From NCBI RefSeq assembly GCF_035325945.1, contig NZ_DAOKYX010000009.1, positions 1-64,000 of the forward strand: 64,000 bases of DNA, in the 5' to 3' direction. The translations under genes were made by a program, and so were the position numbers. Each line of letters starts with the position of its first letter. The stretch's first letter is position 1. The DNA comes from Parvibaculum sp035325945. Lineage in GTDB: Bacteria; Pseudomonadota; Alphaproteobacteria; Parvibaculales; Parvibaculaceae. This document shows positions 1 to 8,353 of this stretch, one piece after another. The notes beneath the pieces were generated by a model. The model did no database searches. It was not told the origin of the DNA and worked only from the letters and a program-made list of their open reading frames with translations.

Positions 1-247
1 CGGGCGATTGCGGCACGAAAACAATGTCAGGGCACAGGTTTCGTGCTTCGTCGAGCGGCATGACATTCTTGACGCCACGAAGCTTCGCTTCGCGTGAACA
101 GGCTATGACGCAGGTGTGCTCGGCATTGGCAAACGGCACGACCCCTATGGGGCGACCGCGCAGACCGGGCCGTGCCTGTTGTTCAACGGATGCGAAAAAT
201 CCGTCGAAATCCAGATAAAGGCGTTCGGGTTCCGTGGGTTGACGCAT
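1..247 (-). CDS. Y-family DNA polymerase, N-terminal part (runs off the left edge)
   Basis: This partial gene encodes the first 82 residues of a DinB/UmuC-type translesion polymerase, which copies past damaged bases. The palm signature is visible: LDFDGFFASVEQ (residues 12-23) carries the metal-binding aspartate, and SREAKLRGVK (51-60) matches the conserved nucleotide-binding region of the family. The ATG at 247 is the natural start because the family's first beta strand begins about ten residues later. A LexA box lies about 35 bases upstream, so SOS control is expected. Whether it is Pol IV-like or ImuB-like cannot be decided from the fragment; the intact acidic motif favours an active enzyme, since ImuB proteins usually lack it. 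Confidence 0.88.
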   Translation of the reverse strand, partial: MRQPTEPERLYLDFDGFFASVEQQARPGLRGRPIGVVPFANAEHTCVIACSREAKLRGVKNVMPLDEARNLCPDIVFVPQSP

Positions 248-281
248 CACTGCACGCTCGTTTTGAAGTCGGATGGAATGA

Positions 282-296
282 GAACATATAGAGAAC
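282..296 (-). promoter_or_regulatory. LexA (SOS) box of the Y-family polymerase gene
   Basis: On the minus strand the sequence reads GTTC-TCTATAT-GTTC, an exact match to the alphaproteobacterial LexA operator GTTC-N7-GTTC. A TTGACT -35-like hexamer sits just upstream (302-307, minus strand), so bound LexA would cover the promoter core. The box lies 35 bases before the polymerase start codon. Confidence 0.85.
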
Positions 297-332
297 ACTT
301 GAGTCAACCGCGCGAGACGCGAGCCGCCATTT

Positions 333-351
333 GAGGTATAGTTTTTACCTC
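333..351. promoter_or_regulatory. Inverted repeat gaggta-N7-tacctc
   Basis: Perfect six-base arms (333-338 and 346-351) lie in the divergent region between the polymerase and the DUF2189 gene, about 95 bases before the latter's start. It could be an operator or a weak hairpin; no regulator is identifiable. Confidence 0.35.
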
Positions 352-446
352 GGAAGGTCGCGGGTCTCTCGTGACTGGCGGCGCGATCGGCGCCCGGGCA
401 TGAGCGGTCCCCCGGCCCTTGAACCATCGGTTCGGGAGGTGCGGAC

Positions 447-1310
447 ATGGCCATCAGGAACCCCATCGAATGGAGCTGGGCCCAGCTCAACAATATGGCG
501 CTCGCCCTGGGCGCGGCGGGCCCCTCGCTGCATCACATTCAGGAGACCATGCATTCGCCCGCCCCGGCGATCCGCCGGATCGGCGTTCGGGACATCGGCG
601 ATGCGCTGGCGAAGGGTCTCGACGATTTCGGCGCCTACCGGACCGACGTCATCTTCCTCTGCGTGTTCTATCCCGTGGTCGGCCTCGTTCTGGCGCGGTT
701 CATGTTCGGCAGCGATATGCTGCCGTTGCTCTTTCCGCTCGCGTCGGGCTTCGCGCTGATCGGGCCCTTCGCCGCGATCGGCCTTTACGAGATGAGCAGG
801 CGGCGCGAGCAGGGGCTTTCCGTATCGTGGACGAATGCGTTCGATGTCGTGCGCCTGCCCGCATTCGCGGGGATCGTCGTTCTCGGCCTCGCGCTGGTGG
901 TGACCTTCCTGCTCTGGCTCGTTGCGGCCTGGCTCATCTATCACTGGACGCTCGGGCCTGAATCGCCCGGCTCGGTTTCCACCTTCATCCGCGACATCTT
1001 CGCAACGAGACCCGGCTGGACGATGATCGTTGTGGGCTGCGGCGTCGGCTTTCTCTTCGCGCTCTTTGCCATGGCCATCAGCATCGTGTCGTTTCCGCTG
1101 CTGATCGACCGCGATGTCGGCCTCGATACGGCGATCCGTACCTCGATCCGCGCCGTCGCCATGAACCCCGGCCCGATGGCCGTGTGGGGCCTCGTCGTCG
1201 CGGGCGGGCTGGCGATCGGATCGATCCCGCTCTTTCTGGGGCTGGCGGTGGTCATCCCGGTGCTCGGGCATGCCACCTGGCATCTCTATCGCAAGGTGGT
1301 GGAGCGCTGA
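447..1310 (+). CDS. DUF2189 family membrane protein
   Basis: This is a 287-residue integral membrane protein resembling DUF2189 proteins, whose biochemical role is unknown. After a hydrophilic N-terminal stretch of about 60 residues there are roughly five or six hydrophobic segments (near 66-88, 95-117, 136-165, 190-220 and 244-275). The family feature PLLIDRDVG, followed by an amphipathic stretch (AIRTSIRAVAMNP), lies near residues 218-240. The start codon follows a GGAGGTGCGGAC ribosome-binding site. It stands alone between the divergent polymerase gene and the downstream Nramp gene. Confidence 0.75.
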   Translation: MAIRNPIEWSWAQLNNMALALGAAGPSLHHIQETMHSPAPAIRRIGVRDIGDALAKGLDDFGAYRTDVIFLCVFYPVVGLVLARFMFGSDMLPLLFPLASGFALIGPFAAIGLYEMSRRREQGLSVSWTNAFDVVRLPAFAGIVVLGLALVVTFLLWLVAAWLIYHWTLGPESPGSVSTFIRDIFATRPGWTMIVVGCGVGFLFALFAMAISIVSFPLLIDRDVGLDTAIRTSIRAVAMNPGPMAVWGLVVAGGLAIGSIPLFLGLAVVIPVLGHATWHLYRKVVER

Positions 1311-1466
1311 CCCGCCGCGTGTCGATAGCATCGGCGACAACGGGCGCCGGGCTCGGGCTTCAGGCGCGCGGGGGCTGGCGTCGCATCCGGCCGCACCTCA
1401 TGCCTCACATCAACCACAATCGCCGCATAGCTTCTTGAGCGGAACCCAGGCAACGATCTCACGCCT

Positions 1467-2753
1467 ATGAGCCAGGACGAAGACGCCGTCGATCCATCTG
1501 CGGAACGGAGAGGGAGCGTCTTCTCCATCCTCGGCCCGGGGCTGACGGCGGGGGCTTCCGACGACGACCCGAGCGGCATCGCCACCTATTCGCAGGTCGG
1601 GGCGCAATTCGGCTATGCGCTCGGATGGACGCTGGTGTTGAGCATTCCGCTCATGGCCGCGATCCAGGAAATCAGCGCGCGGATCGGACGCGTCTCCGGC
1701 CACGGCATTGCGGGCAATCTCGCGCGGCATTATCCGCGGCCGGTCCTCTATGCCATTGTCAGCCTGCTATTCGCGGCAAACGCCATCAATATCGGCGCGG
1801 ATCTCGGCGCCATGGGCGCGGCGCTCAAGCTGCTGATCGGCGGTCCGGCATTTCTCTATGTCGTGCTCTTCGGCACGGTGAGCGTGCTCGCGGAAGTCTT
1901 CATCCAGTATGCGCGCTACGAACCCATTCTGAAGTGGCTGACGCTCTCGCTCTTTGCCTATGTCGCGACGGTTTTCATCGTCGATGTGCCCTGGGCGCAA
2001 ATGCCCTATCACGTGCTGGTGCCGACAGTCTCGCTCGACCCCGCCTTCATCACATGCGTCGTCGCCGTGCTGGGCACGACGATCAGCCCCTATCTTTTCT
2101 TCTGGCAGGCGGAGGAGGAGGTCGAGGGCGCGGAAGCGAAACCGTCATACAATCCGCTGCGGGACGATCTCGCGGCCGCGCCGCGCGAGTTCAGCCGCAT
2201 CCGCCTCGATACGGTCATCGGCATGGTATTCTCGAATGTCGTCTCGCTCGCGATCGTCATCACCACGGCGGCGACGCTGCACGCGCACGGCATCACCGAC
2301 ATCAACACATCCGCCGAGGCGGCGGAGGCGCTGAGGCCCATCGCCGGGCCTTATGCGTTCGCGATCTTCGCGGCTGGCATCATCGGCACTGGCGCTCTCG
2401 CCGTGCCTGTGCTTGCGGGCTCGGCGGCCTATGCGGTGGGCGAGGCGATGCAGTGGCCCTCTGGTCTTGCGCGCCGGCCCGGCGAGGCGAAGGCGTTTTA
2501 CGGGGTCGTGGCCTTCGCGACACTCATCGGCGTCGCCATGAATTTTTCGGATGTCGATCCGGTCAAGGCGCTCTTCTGGAGCGCCGTCATCAACGGCATC
2601 GTCGCCGTGCCGGTCATGTTCATGATGATGCTGATGACGCGGCGGCGCGAGATCATGGGCCCGCTCATGCTGCCATCGGGCCTGCGCATGCTGGGCTGGC
2701 TCGCAACCGCCATCATGTTCGCGACGGCCGTCGGCCTCTTCCTCACCTGGTGA
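1467..2753 (+). CDS. Nramp-related divalent metal transporter
   Basis: A 428-residue inner-membrane protein of the Nramp (SLC11/MntH) fold, expected to import divalent cations with protons. About eleven hydrophobic segments are visible. The first-helix motif is DPSG (near residue 39) rather than the classical DPGN. The helix-6 region reads TTISPYLFFWQ where MntH proteins carry the MPH motif, so the metal-coordinating methionine is absent. Such changes are typical of Nramp relatives that prefer other ions such as magnesium, but selectivity here is inference. A cytoplasmic loop rich in Glu (EAEEEVEGAE-like) follows. No close partner gene is evident; the next gene is convergent. Confidence 0.8.
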   Translation: MSQDEDAVDPSAERRGSVFSILGPGLTAGASDDDPSGIATYSQVGAQFGYALGWTLVLSIPLMAAIQEISARIGRVSGHGIAGNLARHYPRPVLYAIVSLLFAANAINIGADLGAMGAALKLLIGGPAFLYVVLFGTVSVLAEVFIQYARYEPILKWLTLSLFAYVATVFIVDVPWAQMPYHVLVPTVSLDPAFITCVVAVLGTTISPYLFFWQAEEEVEGAEAKPSYNPLRDDLAAAPREFSRIRLDTVIGMVFSNVVSLAIVITTAATLHAHGITDINTSAEAAEALRPIAGPYAFAIFAAGIIGTGALAVPVLAGSAAYAVGEAMQWPSGLARRPGEAKAFYGVVAFATLIGVAMNFSDVDPVKALFWSAVINGIVAVPVMFMMMLMTRRREIMGPLMLPSGLRMLGWLATAIMFATAVGLFLTW

Positions 2754-2759
2754 GAAAGA

Positions 2760-3008
2760 TCAGGCGTGTGCCCTCAGAAGGGAGATCGCGTCGGCGGGGA
2801 CGGATTCGTTCGCCTTGAGCGAGGCGTCGAATTTGTAGAGCGTCGAGCAATAGGGGCAGAGGATTTCTGTGTCGCGGCCCATGTCGAGGAAGACATGCGG
2901 ATGGTCGTTGGGCGGCAGGGCGCCCATGCACTCGAATTCGCGCACGCCGATGCGGATTTCAGACACGCCAGCGTCATTGGAGAATTTCGGTGTGCCTTGG
3001 CCGTGCAT
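2760..3008 (-). CDS. Zinc-finger (zf-CHCC) domain protein
   Basis: An 82-residue protein with the zf-CHCC arrangement: Cys near residue 27 (FECMG), HPHVFLDM near 36-43, and CPYC near 51-54, followed by YKFD. This domain is shared with the mitochondrial complex I subunit NDUFS6 and with small alphaproteobacterial proteins, and probably binds one zinc ion. The length is normal for the family. Its stop codon lies seven bases from the convergent Nramp stop. The C-terminal 20 residues are not conserved in pattern. Confidence 0.8.
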   Translation of the reverse strand: MHGQGTPKFSNDAGVSEIRIGVREFECMGALPPNDHPHVFLDMGRDTEILCPYCSTLYKFDASLKANESVPADAISLLRAHA

Positions 3009-3193
3009 CGCTCTTCGCCTTTCGCTGCCGGATTTCGTTTCTTGTCGGGGTGTCCCGCCGAACCGGCGCTAAATTAGTCCGGCGGCCTGTGAATTCCTAG
3101 CCGGAAGTTGAGGGCTTGGCCGGGCCATGCCGCTTGTTCATACTACCTGTCCGCGAAACTTTCCCACAGCCCATAGACGGAGTTAGCGACCGA

Positions 3194-4549
3194 ATGGCCG
3201 AAGCCCGCCTCTCTGCCTGGAAATTGTCCGCATTTTCCGGGCCCGCGATCCCCATTGCCGCGCTCGGCCTGCCCATCGGCGTCTATCTTCCGCATTTCTA
3301 TGCGGGCCCCATGGAACTCGGACTCGCCACGGTCGGCACGATCTTCATGCTGGCGCGCTTCTGGGACGTGATCACCGATCCGGCGATGGGCGTGCTGTCG
3401 GACAAGTTTCCCTCGCGCTGGGGAAGGCGGCGGCACTGGATCGTGCTTTCCGTGCCGATCACCGCGCTCGCGGCCTATTACGTCTTCATTCCCACGGCGC
3501 CGGTGACGCCGGCCTATCTCTTTTTCTGGATGTTCGTCCTTTATGTCGGCTGGACGATGCTCACCATTTCGCACATGGCCTGGGCTGCCGAGCTGAGCGA
3601 CGACTACAATGAGCGCTCGCGGGTGCAGGCGTTCCGCGAAGCCTTCCAGATTCTCGGCGTGCCGCTCGTGCTGATGCTGCCCGCGATCATCGAGACGATG
3701 GGCGCGGAAAACATGGAATCAGTCCGCGTCGAGGCGATGGGCTGGTTCATCATCGTCCTGCTGCCGCTGACTGTGTTCCTCAATCTGCGCTTTGTTGGCG
3801 AGCGCCCCTCGCGACCCCAGCCGCATGTCTCGCTCAGGGACGCCTTCTTGCCGCTGCTGAAAAACAAGGCGCTGCGTCTCATCGTGGTGGCTGATTTCGC
3901 CAGCGGATTTTCCGCCGCCTCGCTCGCCTCCCTGTTCATCTACGAGGTCACGCATGTCTGGCAGCTCAAGAGCTTCGCCAGCCTGCTGATGCTGCTCTAT
4001 TTCTTTGCCGGGCTCGGCTTCATCCCGCTCGTGCTGAAGCTGAGCTATCGTTTCGGCAAACATCACACGCTCGTCGGCACATCGCTTTTCAACGCCTGCT
4101 TCGCGCCGGTGCTCTTCCTCATTCCGCCCGGCAACATCTATGTGGCGGCCGCGGTTCTGGTCTTCCTCGGCGTCAATGTCGGCAGCGCGACGATCCTTTA
4201 TCGCTCCATCATGGCGGACGTCGCCGATATCGACGAGCTGGAGACGGGCCAGCGCCGCACGGGCCTCTTCTATTCGATGCTCACGCTGACCCAGAAGGTC
4301 GGCGGCGCGGTGGCGGTCGGCATCGTGTTCTGGACGCTGGCGCTGATCGGATTCAATCCGAGGGGCGACAATTCTGCACATGCGATCAACGGTCTCTCCA
4401 TCGTTTTCGTCGCCGTGCCCGTCATCTGCAACTTTCTCGTTGCAGCGATCATGTGGAAATTTCCGATCGGTTTGAAGGAGCAGCAGGCGCTGCGCGAGAA
4501 GCTCGAGGAGCGCTATGTCGAGGAACTCGAAATGACGGAGCGCGGATAA
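3194..4549 (+). CDS. GPH-family MFS transporter (paralogue 1)
   Basis: A 451-residue twelve-helix transporter of the glycoside-pentoside-hexuronide (MelB-like) branch of the major facilitator superfamily. Family marks include FWDVITDPAMGVLSD in the helix 2-3 loop, RWGRRRHW, and ELSDDYNERSRVQ in the central cytoplasmic region. GPH proteins import sugars or other small organic solutes with a cation; the substrate here is unknown. The start at 3194 is chosen because the protein then begins MAE like its neighbour paralogue. The next gene encodes a close relative, so the pair arose by tandem duplication. It ends in a charged tail (residues about 430-451). Confidence 0.82.
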   Translation: MAEARLSAWKLSAFSGPAIPIAALGLPIGVYLPHFYAGPMELGLATVGTIFMLARFWDVITDPAMGVLSDKFPSRWGRRRHWIVLSVPITALAAYYVFIPTAPVTPAYLFFWMFVLYVGWTMLTISHMAWAAELSDDYNERSRVQAFREAFQILGVPLVLMLPAIIETMGAENMESVRVEAMGWFIIVLLPLTVFLNLRFVGERPSRPQPHVSLRDAFLPLLKNKALRLIVVADFASGFSAASLASLFIYEVTHVWQLKSFASLLMLLYFFAGLGFIPLVLKLSYRFGKHHTLVGTSLFNACFAPVLFLIPPGNIYVAAAVLVFLGVNVGSATILYRSIMADVADIDELETGQRRTGLFYSMLTLTQKVGGAVAVGIVFWTLALIGFNPRGDNSAHAINGLSIVFVAVPVICNFLVAAIMWKFPIGLKEQQALREKLEERYVEELEMTERG

Positions 4550-4820
4550 TTCCGCTGCCAGGCGATAGATGCCGCAAGGTAATGCTTGGCCGTTGTCGCG
4601 CGCTTCGGCATACTCCGGCCCGGCGGTAAAACGGGGGCAGCAAAGAACCCCCGTAATCCGCCTTTCCCAGGGAGGGGCCATGCCTGCTGCGGCAGGGGGC
4701 GACGCGCGATTGAGGCTTCTATTTTCCCCGTTATGCGTGTCCACGGTTTGCGCCGGCTTCAGGCGCATGCCTCGTCCTCTCATTCCGTAATACATGACTT
4801 CAGACCGGAGCGTACCTGGC

Positions 4821-6236
4821 ATGGCCGAGGAGAGACATTCAACCTTTCGATTGCTCGCATATGCGATGCCCTCGATCACCATCGCCGCCCTCGGTCTTCC
4901 GCTGGCCGTGCATCTGCCGGAGTTCTATGCGACCACGATGGGGCTTGGCCTGATCGCGGTCGGTGCCGCCTTCACTCTTGCCCGTGGCTGGGACGTGATC
5001 GTCGATCCGCTTCTCGGCTATGTCTCGGACAAGTTCGAAACCCGGTGGGGCCGCCGCCGGGTATGGGTGGTGATCTCCGCGCCGCTCATCATGCTGGCGA
5101 GCTTTTTCGTCTTCATTCCGAAGCGGGGCTTGCCGGTGCTCAACTCGGCCATCGGCGCTCTGGGCTTCGCGCCGATCGAGGCCGTGACAGAGGCGTATCT
5201 CGTCGGCGGCTTGCTGGTCCTCTATCTCGGCTTCACTATGCTGCTGCTCGCCCATATGTCATGGGGCGCGGAACTGAGCGACGACTATAACGAGCGCTCC
5301 CGGATTCAGGGCTGGCGCGAGGGCCTCTCCGTGCTGGGCGTGCCGCTGGTGCTGATGCTGCCGGTGGTGATCCAGTCTCTCGGTGGTGTGGATGCCGCGC
5401 ATAACAGCGTGGAAGTGATCGGCTGGTTCATCATCATCGTGACGCCGCTGGCGACGCTTCTGGCCGTGACCATGATGGGCGAGCGCGATGCCAAGCCGCA
5501 GCCGCATCTGCACTGGCGCGAAGCCTTCAAGGCGCTGATGACCAATGATGGCCTTCGCCGCCTTGTGATCGCGGATCTCTTCAGCGGCATTTCCGGCTCG
5601 GCGCTTGGCGCCATGTTCATCTTCGAGGCGAAATACGTCTGGGAAGTGGGCGGTTACACGAACCAGCTTCTGCTTCTCTATTTCTTCGCCGGTGTCGGCT
5701 TCGTGCCGCTGGTGCTGAAGCTCTCCTACAGGTTCGGCAAGCACTACACGATGATCGGCGCGTCGCTCTTCAACGTGTGCTTCGTGCCGACGCTGTTCCT
5801 CATCCCGCCGGGCAATATCTGGGTCGCGTCGCTCATTCTCGTCTTCCTCGGCGTCAATGTCGGCACGCCGTCGGTGCTCTATCGCTCGATGATGGCGGAT
5901 GTGGGCGATTTTGACGAGGTGAAGACAGGCCAGCGCCGCACGGGGCTCTTCTACGCTCTGCTGACGCTGACGGCCAAGGTCGGCAGCGCCATCGCCATCG
6001 GCGCCGTCTATTTCATTCTCGATCGCATCGGCTTCAAGGCCGAGGGCAACAACACGCCTGAAGCGCTGTTCAACCTCAATGTGATCTATGTGGCGGTGCC
6101 GTTCCTCTGCAACCTTTGCGTGACGATCATCATGTGGGGGTTCCCCATCGGCCTGAAGGAGCAGCAGGAGCTGCGCCGGATTCTCGACGAGCGTGTGGTT
6201 GAGGAAGTCGAGGCCGTCGAGGCGCCGGTGATCTGA
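4821..6236 (+). CDS. GPH-family MFS transporter (paralogue 2)
   Basis: A 471-residue twelve-helix transporter closely related to the preceding gene: both share the WDVIxDP, FxTRWGRRR/SRWGRRR, ELSDDYNERSR and GLKEQQxLR signatures in the same order. It differs by an extra insert of about 20 residues near 102-125 (KRGLPVLNSAIG region). The ATG at 4821 is preferred over an in-frame ATG at 4794 because GGAG lies ten bases before it. Together the two genes probably provide uptake of two related solutes. A 270-base gap without features separates them. Confidence 0.82.
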   Translation: MAEERHSTFRLLAYAMPSITIAALGLPLAVHLPEFYATTMGLGLIAVGAAFTLARGWDVIVDPLLGYVSDKFETRWGRRRVWVVISAPLIMLASFFVFIPKRGLPVLNSAIGALGFAPIEAVTEAYLVGGLLVLYLGFTMLLLAHMSWGAELSDDYNERSRIQGWREGLSVLGVPLVLMLPVVIQSLGGVDAAHNSVEVIGWFIIIVTPLATLLAVTMMGERDAKPQPHLHWREAFKALMTNDGLRRLVIADLFSGISGSALGAMFIFEAKYVWEVGGYTNQLLLLYFFAGVGFVPLVLKLSYRFGKHYTMIGASLFNVCFVPTLFLIPPGNIWVASLILVFLGVNVGTPSVLYRSMMADVGDFDEVKTGQRRTGLFYALLTLTAKVGSAIAIGAVYFILDRIGFKAEGNNTPEALFNLNVIYVAVPFLCNLCVTIIMWGFPIGLKEQQELRRILDERVVEEVEAVEAPVI

Positions 6237-6242
6237 CAGCCC

Positions 6243-7505
6243 TTAGTGGGCGCCGCAGCCGCAGCCGCCGATCTCGGCCTTGCCGTTGGGGTCATAGGCG
6301 GCTGCGATCGAGCGGGCGGAGCCTTCCGCCGTCGCGGCGAATTCGGCCTCTGCCTTTTCGCGCAGGCTTGCATCCGTCATGTAGTCGATGGCCGTCAAGG
6401 CGAGCGCCTTGGCGCCATCGATACAGGCCTTGTCACCAAGATCCGATCCGGCCCAGCGCGCGAATTCGGGATTGTGGATGACGACATTGGGCGGCGCGCA
6501 GGAAATCATCGGGTGGATCGAGGGCACGCGATGGCTGACATTGCCCATGTCGGTGCTGCCCGCACTGCCGCCCGGCATTTTTTCGAGCGGGAAGAAATCG
6601 CGGCCGAGGCCGCGCATATTGGCCTCATAGGAGCGGGCGAGGGGCATGTTCGTCTTGAGATCGAGATAGTCGGCCATCGCCCATTTGACCTCGACGGTGC
6701 ATCCGGTGGCGAGGGCGCCCGCCTCGAAGCAGGCCTGAACGCGCTTCTTCAGCGGGGCAAGCTCTTCGGCATTGGCGGCACGGACGTAGAAGAAGCCTTC
6801 CGTCTCGTCGGGCACGATGTTCGGCGCATTGCCGCCCCTGGTGATGATGCCGTGAATGCGCTCCGAATGCTTGATGTGCTGGCGAAGCTGCGCGATGGCC
6901 TGATAGGCGGTCACCAGCGCGTCGAGCGCATTGAGGCCCGCATGCGGCATGGCCGAAGCGTGCGAGCTTTTCCCGCGATAGGTGACGACGACTTCCGAGA
7001 TCGCGATGCAGGGCATGGTGATGAGGTCGATGCCGGCGGGATGCACCATCATCGCTGCGTCCACGCCTTCAAAGGCGCCCTGCCGGGCCATCAGTTCCTT
7101 GCCGCCGCCGCGTTCCTCCGCCGGCGTGCCGAGATAGCGCACGCGGCCGGGAAGCGTATCGCCGAGCGCGCCGAGAGCCAGAGCGGCGCCGAGGCCCGTC
7201 GTCGCGATGATGTTGTGCCCGCAGGCATGACCGATGCCGGGAAGCGCGTCATATTCCGAAAGGATCGCCACTTCCGGCGCGCCCGCCGGGCCGAAGGCGG
7301 AGGCATAGGCCGTGGGCAGGCCGAAGGCGCCGCGCGTGACCGGCAGGCCCGCGCTCTCCAGACGCGCTGTCAGCAGCCGCGCCGCTTCCACCTCGTGGAA
7401 GGCAAGCTCGGGCTTTGCATGGATCGCATGGCTCACATCGATGAGCATCGACGCCATGGCGTCGATCGCATCGCAGACCTGGCGCTTGAGAACTGAAGCC
7501 GTCAT
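6243..7505 (-). CDS. M20 family metallo-amidohydrolase
   Basis: A 420-residue zinc peptidase/amidohydrolase of the M20 family, nearest in pattern to AbgB/PM20D2-type aminoacyl amide hydrolases. Metal and catalytic residues are visible: SEYDALPG (Asp86), GHACGHN (His93, His97) and the Glu-Glu pair in TPAEERGGG (130-131). The dimerisation insert lies around residues 180-300. The last eight residues, GGCGCGAH, form an unusual Gly/Cys tail. The gene is convergent with the transporter pair (stops seven bases apart) and its solute could be imported by them, which is inference. Confidence 0.82.
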   Translation of the reverse strand: MTASVLKRQVCDAIDAMASMLIDVSHAIHAKPELAFHEVEAARLLTARLESAGLPVTRGAFGLPTAYASAFGPAGAPEVAILSEYDALPGIGHACGHNIIATTGLGAALALGALGDTLPGRVRYLGTPAEERGGGKELMARQGAFEGVDAAMMVHPAGIDLITMPCIAISEVVVTYRGKSSHASAMPHAGLNALDALVTAYQAIAQLRQHIKHSERIHGIITRGGNAPNIVPDETEGFFYVRAANAEELAPLKKRVQACFEAGALATGCTVEVKWAMADYLDLKTNMPLARSYEANMRGLGRDFFPLEKMPGGSAGSTDMGNVSHRVPSIHPMISCAPPNVVIHNPEFARWAGSDLGDKACIDGAKALALTAIDYMTDASLREKAEAEFAATAEGSARSIAAAYDPNGKAEIGGCGCGAH

Positions 7506-7606
7506 TTCCTTCCTCCCGCTATTTCCGAAATCCTAGCCGGATGCGCCTGTCCTTGCCACCCTGCGAAAGATGTTAGACTGGCCGCCAACCCGGAGGAGGA
7601 CGATCC

Positions 7607-8353
7607 GTGCAGTATTTCGAATCCGATGGTCTGACGCTTGCCTATCGCATCGAGGGGGAGGGCACGCCGATCCTTCTCGTGCACGGCTTCGCCTCGACGC
7701 ACAAGGTCAACTGGATCGCGACGAGCTGGTCGCGGACGCTGATCGACGCAGGCCATCGCGTCATCATGTTCGACGGGCGCGGCCATGGCGCGAGCGACAA
7801 GCCGCATGACCGGGCAGCCTATTCGCTTGATGCGATGGCTGACGATGTCGTCGCGCTGCTCGATCATCTGGGCGAGCCGGGCGTCGATCTCATGGGCTAT
7901 TCGATGGGCGGGATGGTGTCGCTCGTCGCGGCGGCGACATATCCCGACCGCTTCGACCGTGTGATCGCGGCGGGAGTCGGCGAGCGCCTGCTCGACAAGG
8001 GCAAGGGCTCGCGGGATGTCGTCGAGGCGCTGCTTGCCGAAGACCCGTCCTCCATCGCCGATCCCGCCGCCAGGCTCTTTCGCGATTTCGCCGACCAGAA
8101 CGGGCAGGACCGGGCCGCGCTCGCCGCGTGCTTTGCGGCGGTGCGCGAGGACTTCCCGGAGGAGATACTGGCCGACATCGTCAGCCCGGTGCTGATCGTG
8201 GCGGGCGAGACGGACGAGGCGGCGGGCGCGCCGGGACCGCTGGCCGCGCGCATCCGCAATGCGCGGGCCGTCGTGGTACCGAAGCGCGACCATATGAAGA
8301 CCGTCGGCGACCGCGCCTACAAGGACGCGGTGCTGAGGTTCCTCACGGAGTGA
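7607..8353 (+). CDS. Alpha/beta hydrolase
   Basis: A 248-residue alpha/beta hydrolase fold protein. The nucleophile elbow is GYSMGG (serine near residue 106), preceded by LVHGFAS (oxyanion strand) and FDGRGHGASDKP. The acid is probably in VAGETDEAAG and the catalytic histidine in PKRDHMKT near residue 226. A GGAGGA ribosome-binding site precedes the start. The substrate is unknown. The stop codon TGA directly abuts the TCA of the convergent SDR gene. Confidence 0.82.
   Translation: MQYFESDGLTLAYRIEGEGTPILLVHGFASTHKVNWIATSWSRTLIDAGHRVIMFDGRGHGASDKPHDRAAYSLDAMADDVVALLDHLGEPGVDLMGYSMGGMVSLVAAATYPDRFDRVIAAGVGERLLDKGKGSRDVVEALLAEDPSSIADPAARLFRDFADQNGQDRAALAACFAAVREDFPEEILADIVSPVLIVAGETDEAAGAPGPLAARIRNARAVVVPKRDHMKTVGDRAYKDAVLRFLTE

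Noticed and set aside
6246..7496. A 416-codon open frame antisense to the M20 amidohydrolase
   Set aside because: It mirrors the real gene in high-GC DNA, has no ribosome-binding site and gives a low-complexity His/Arg/Gly product.
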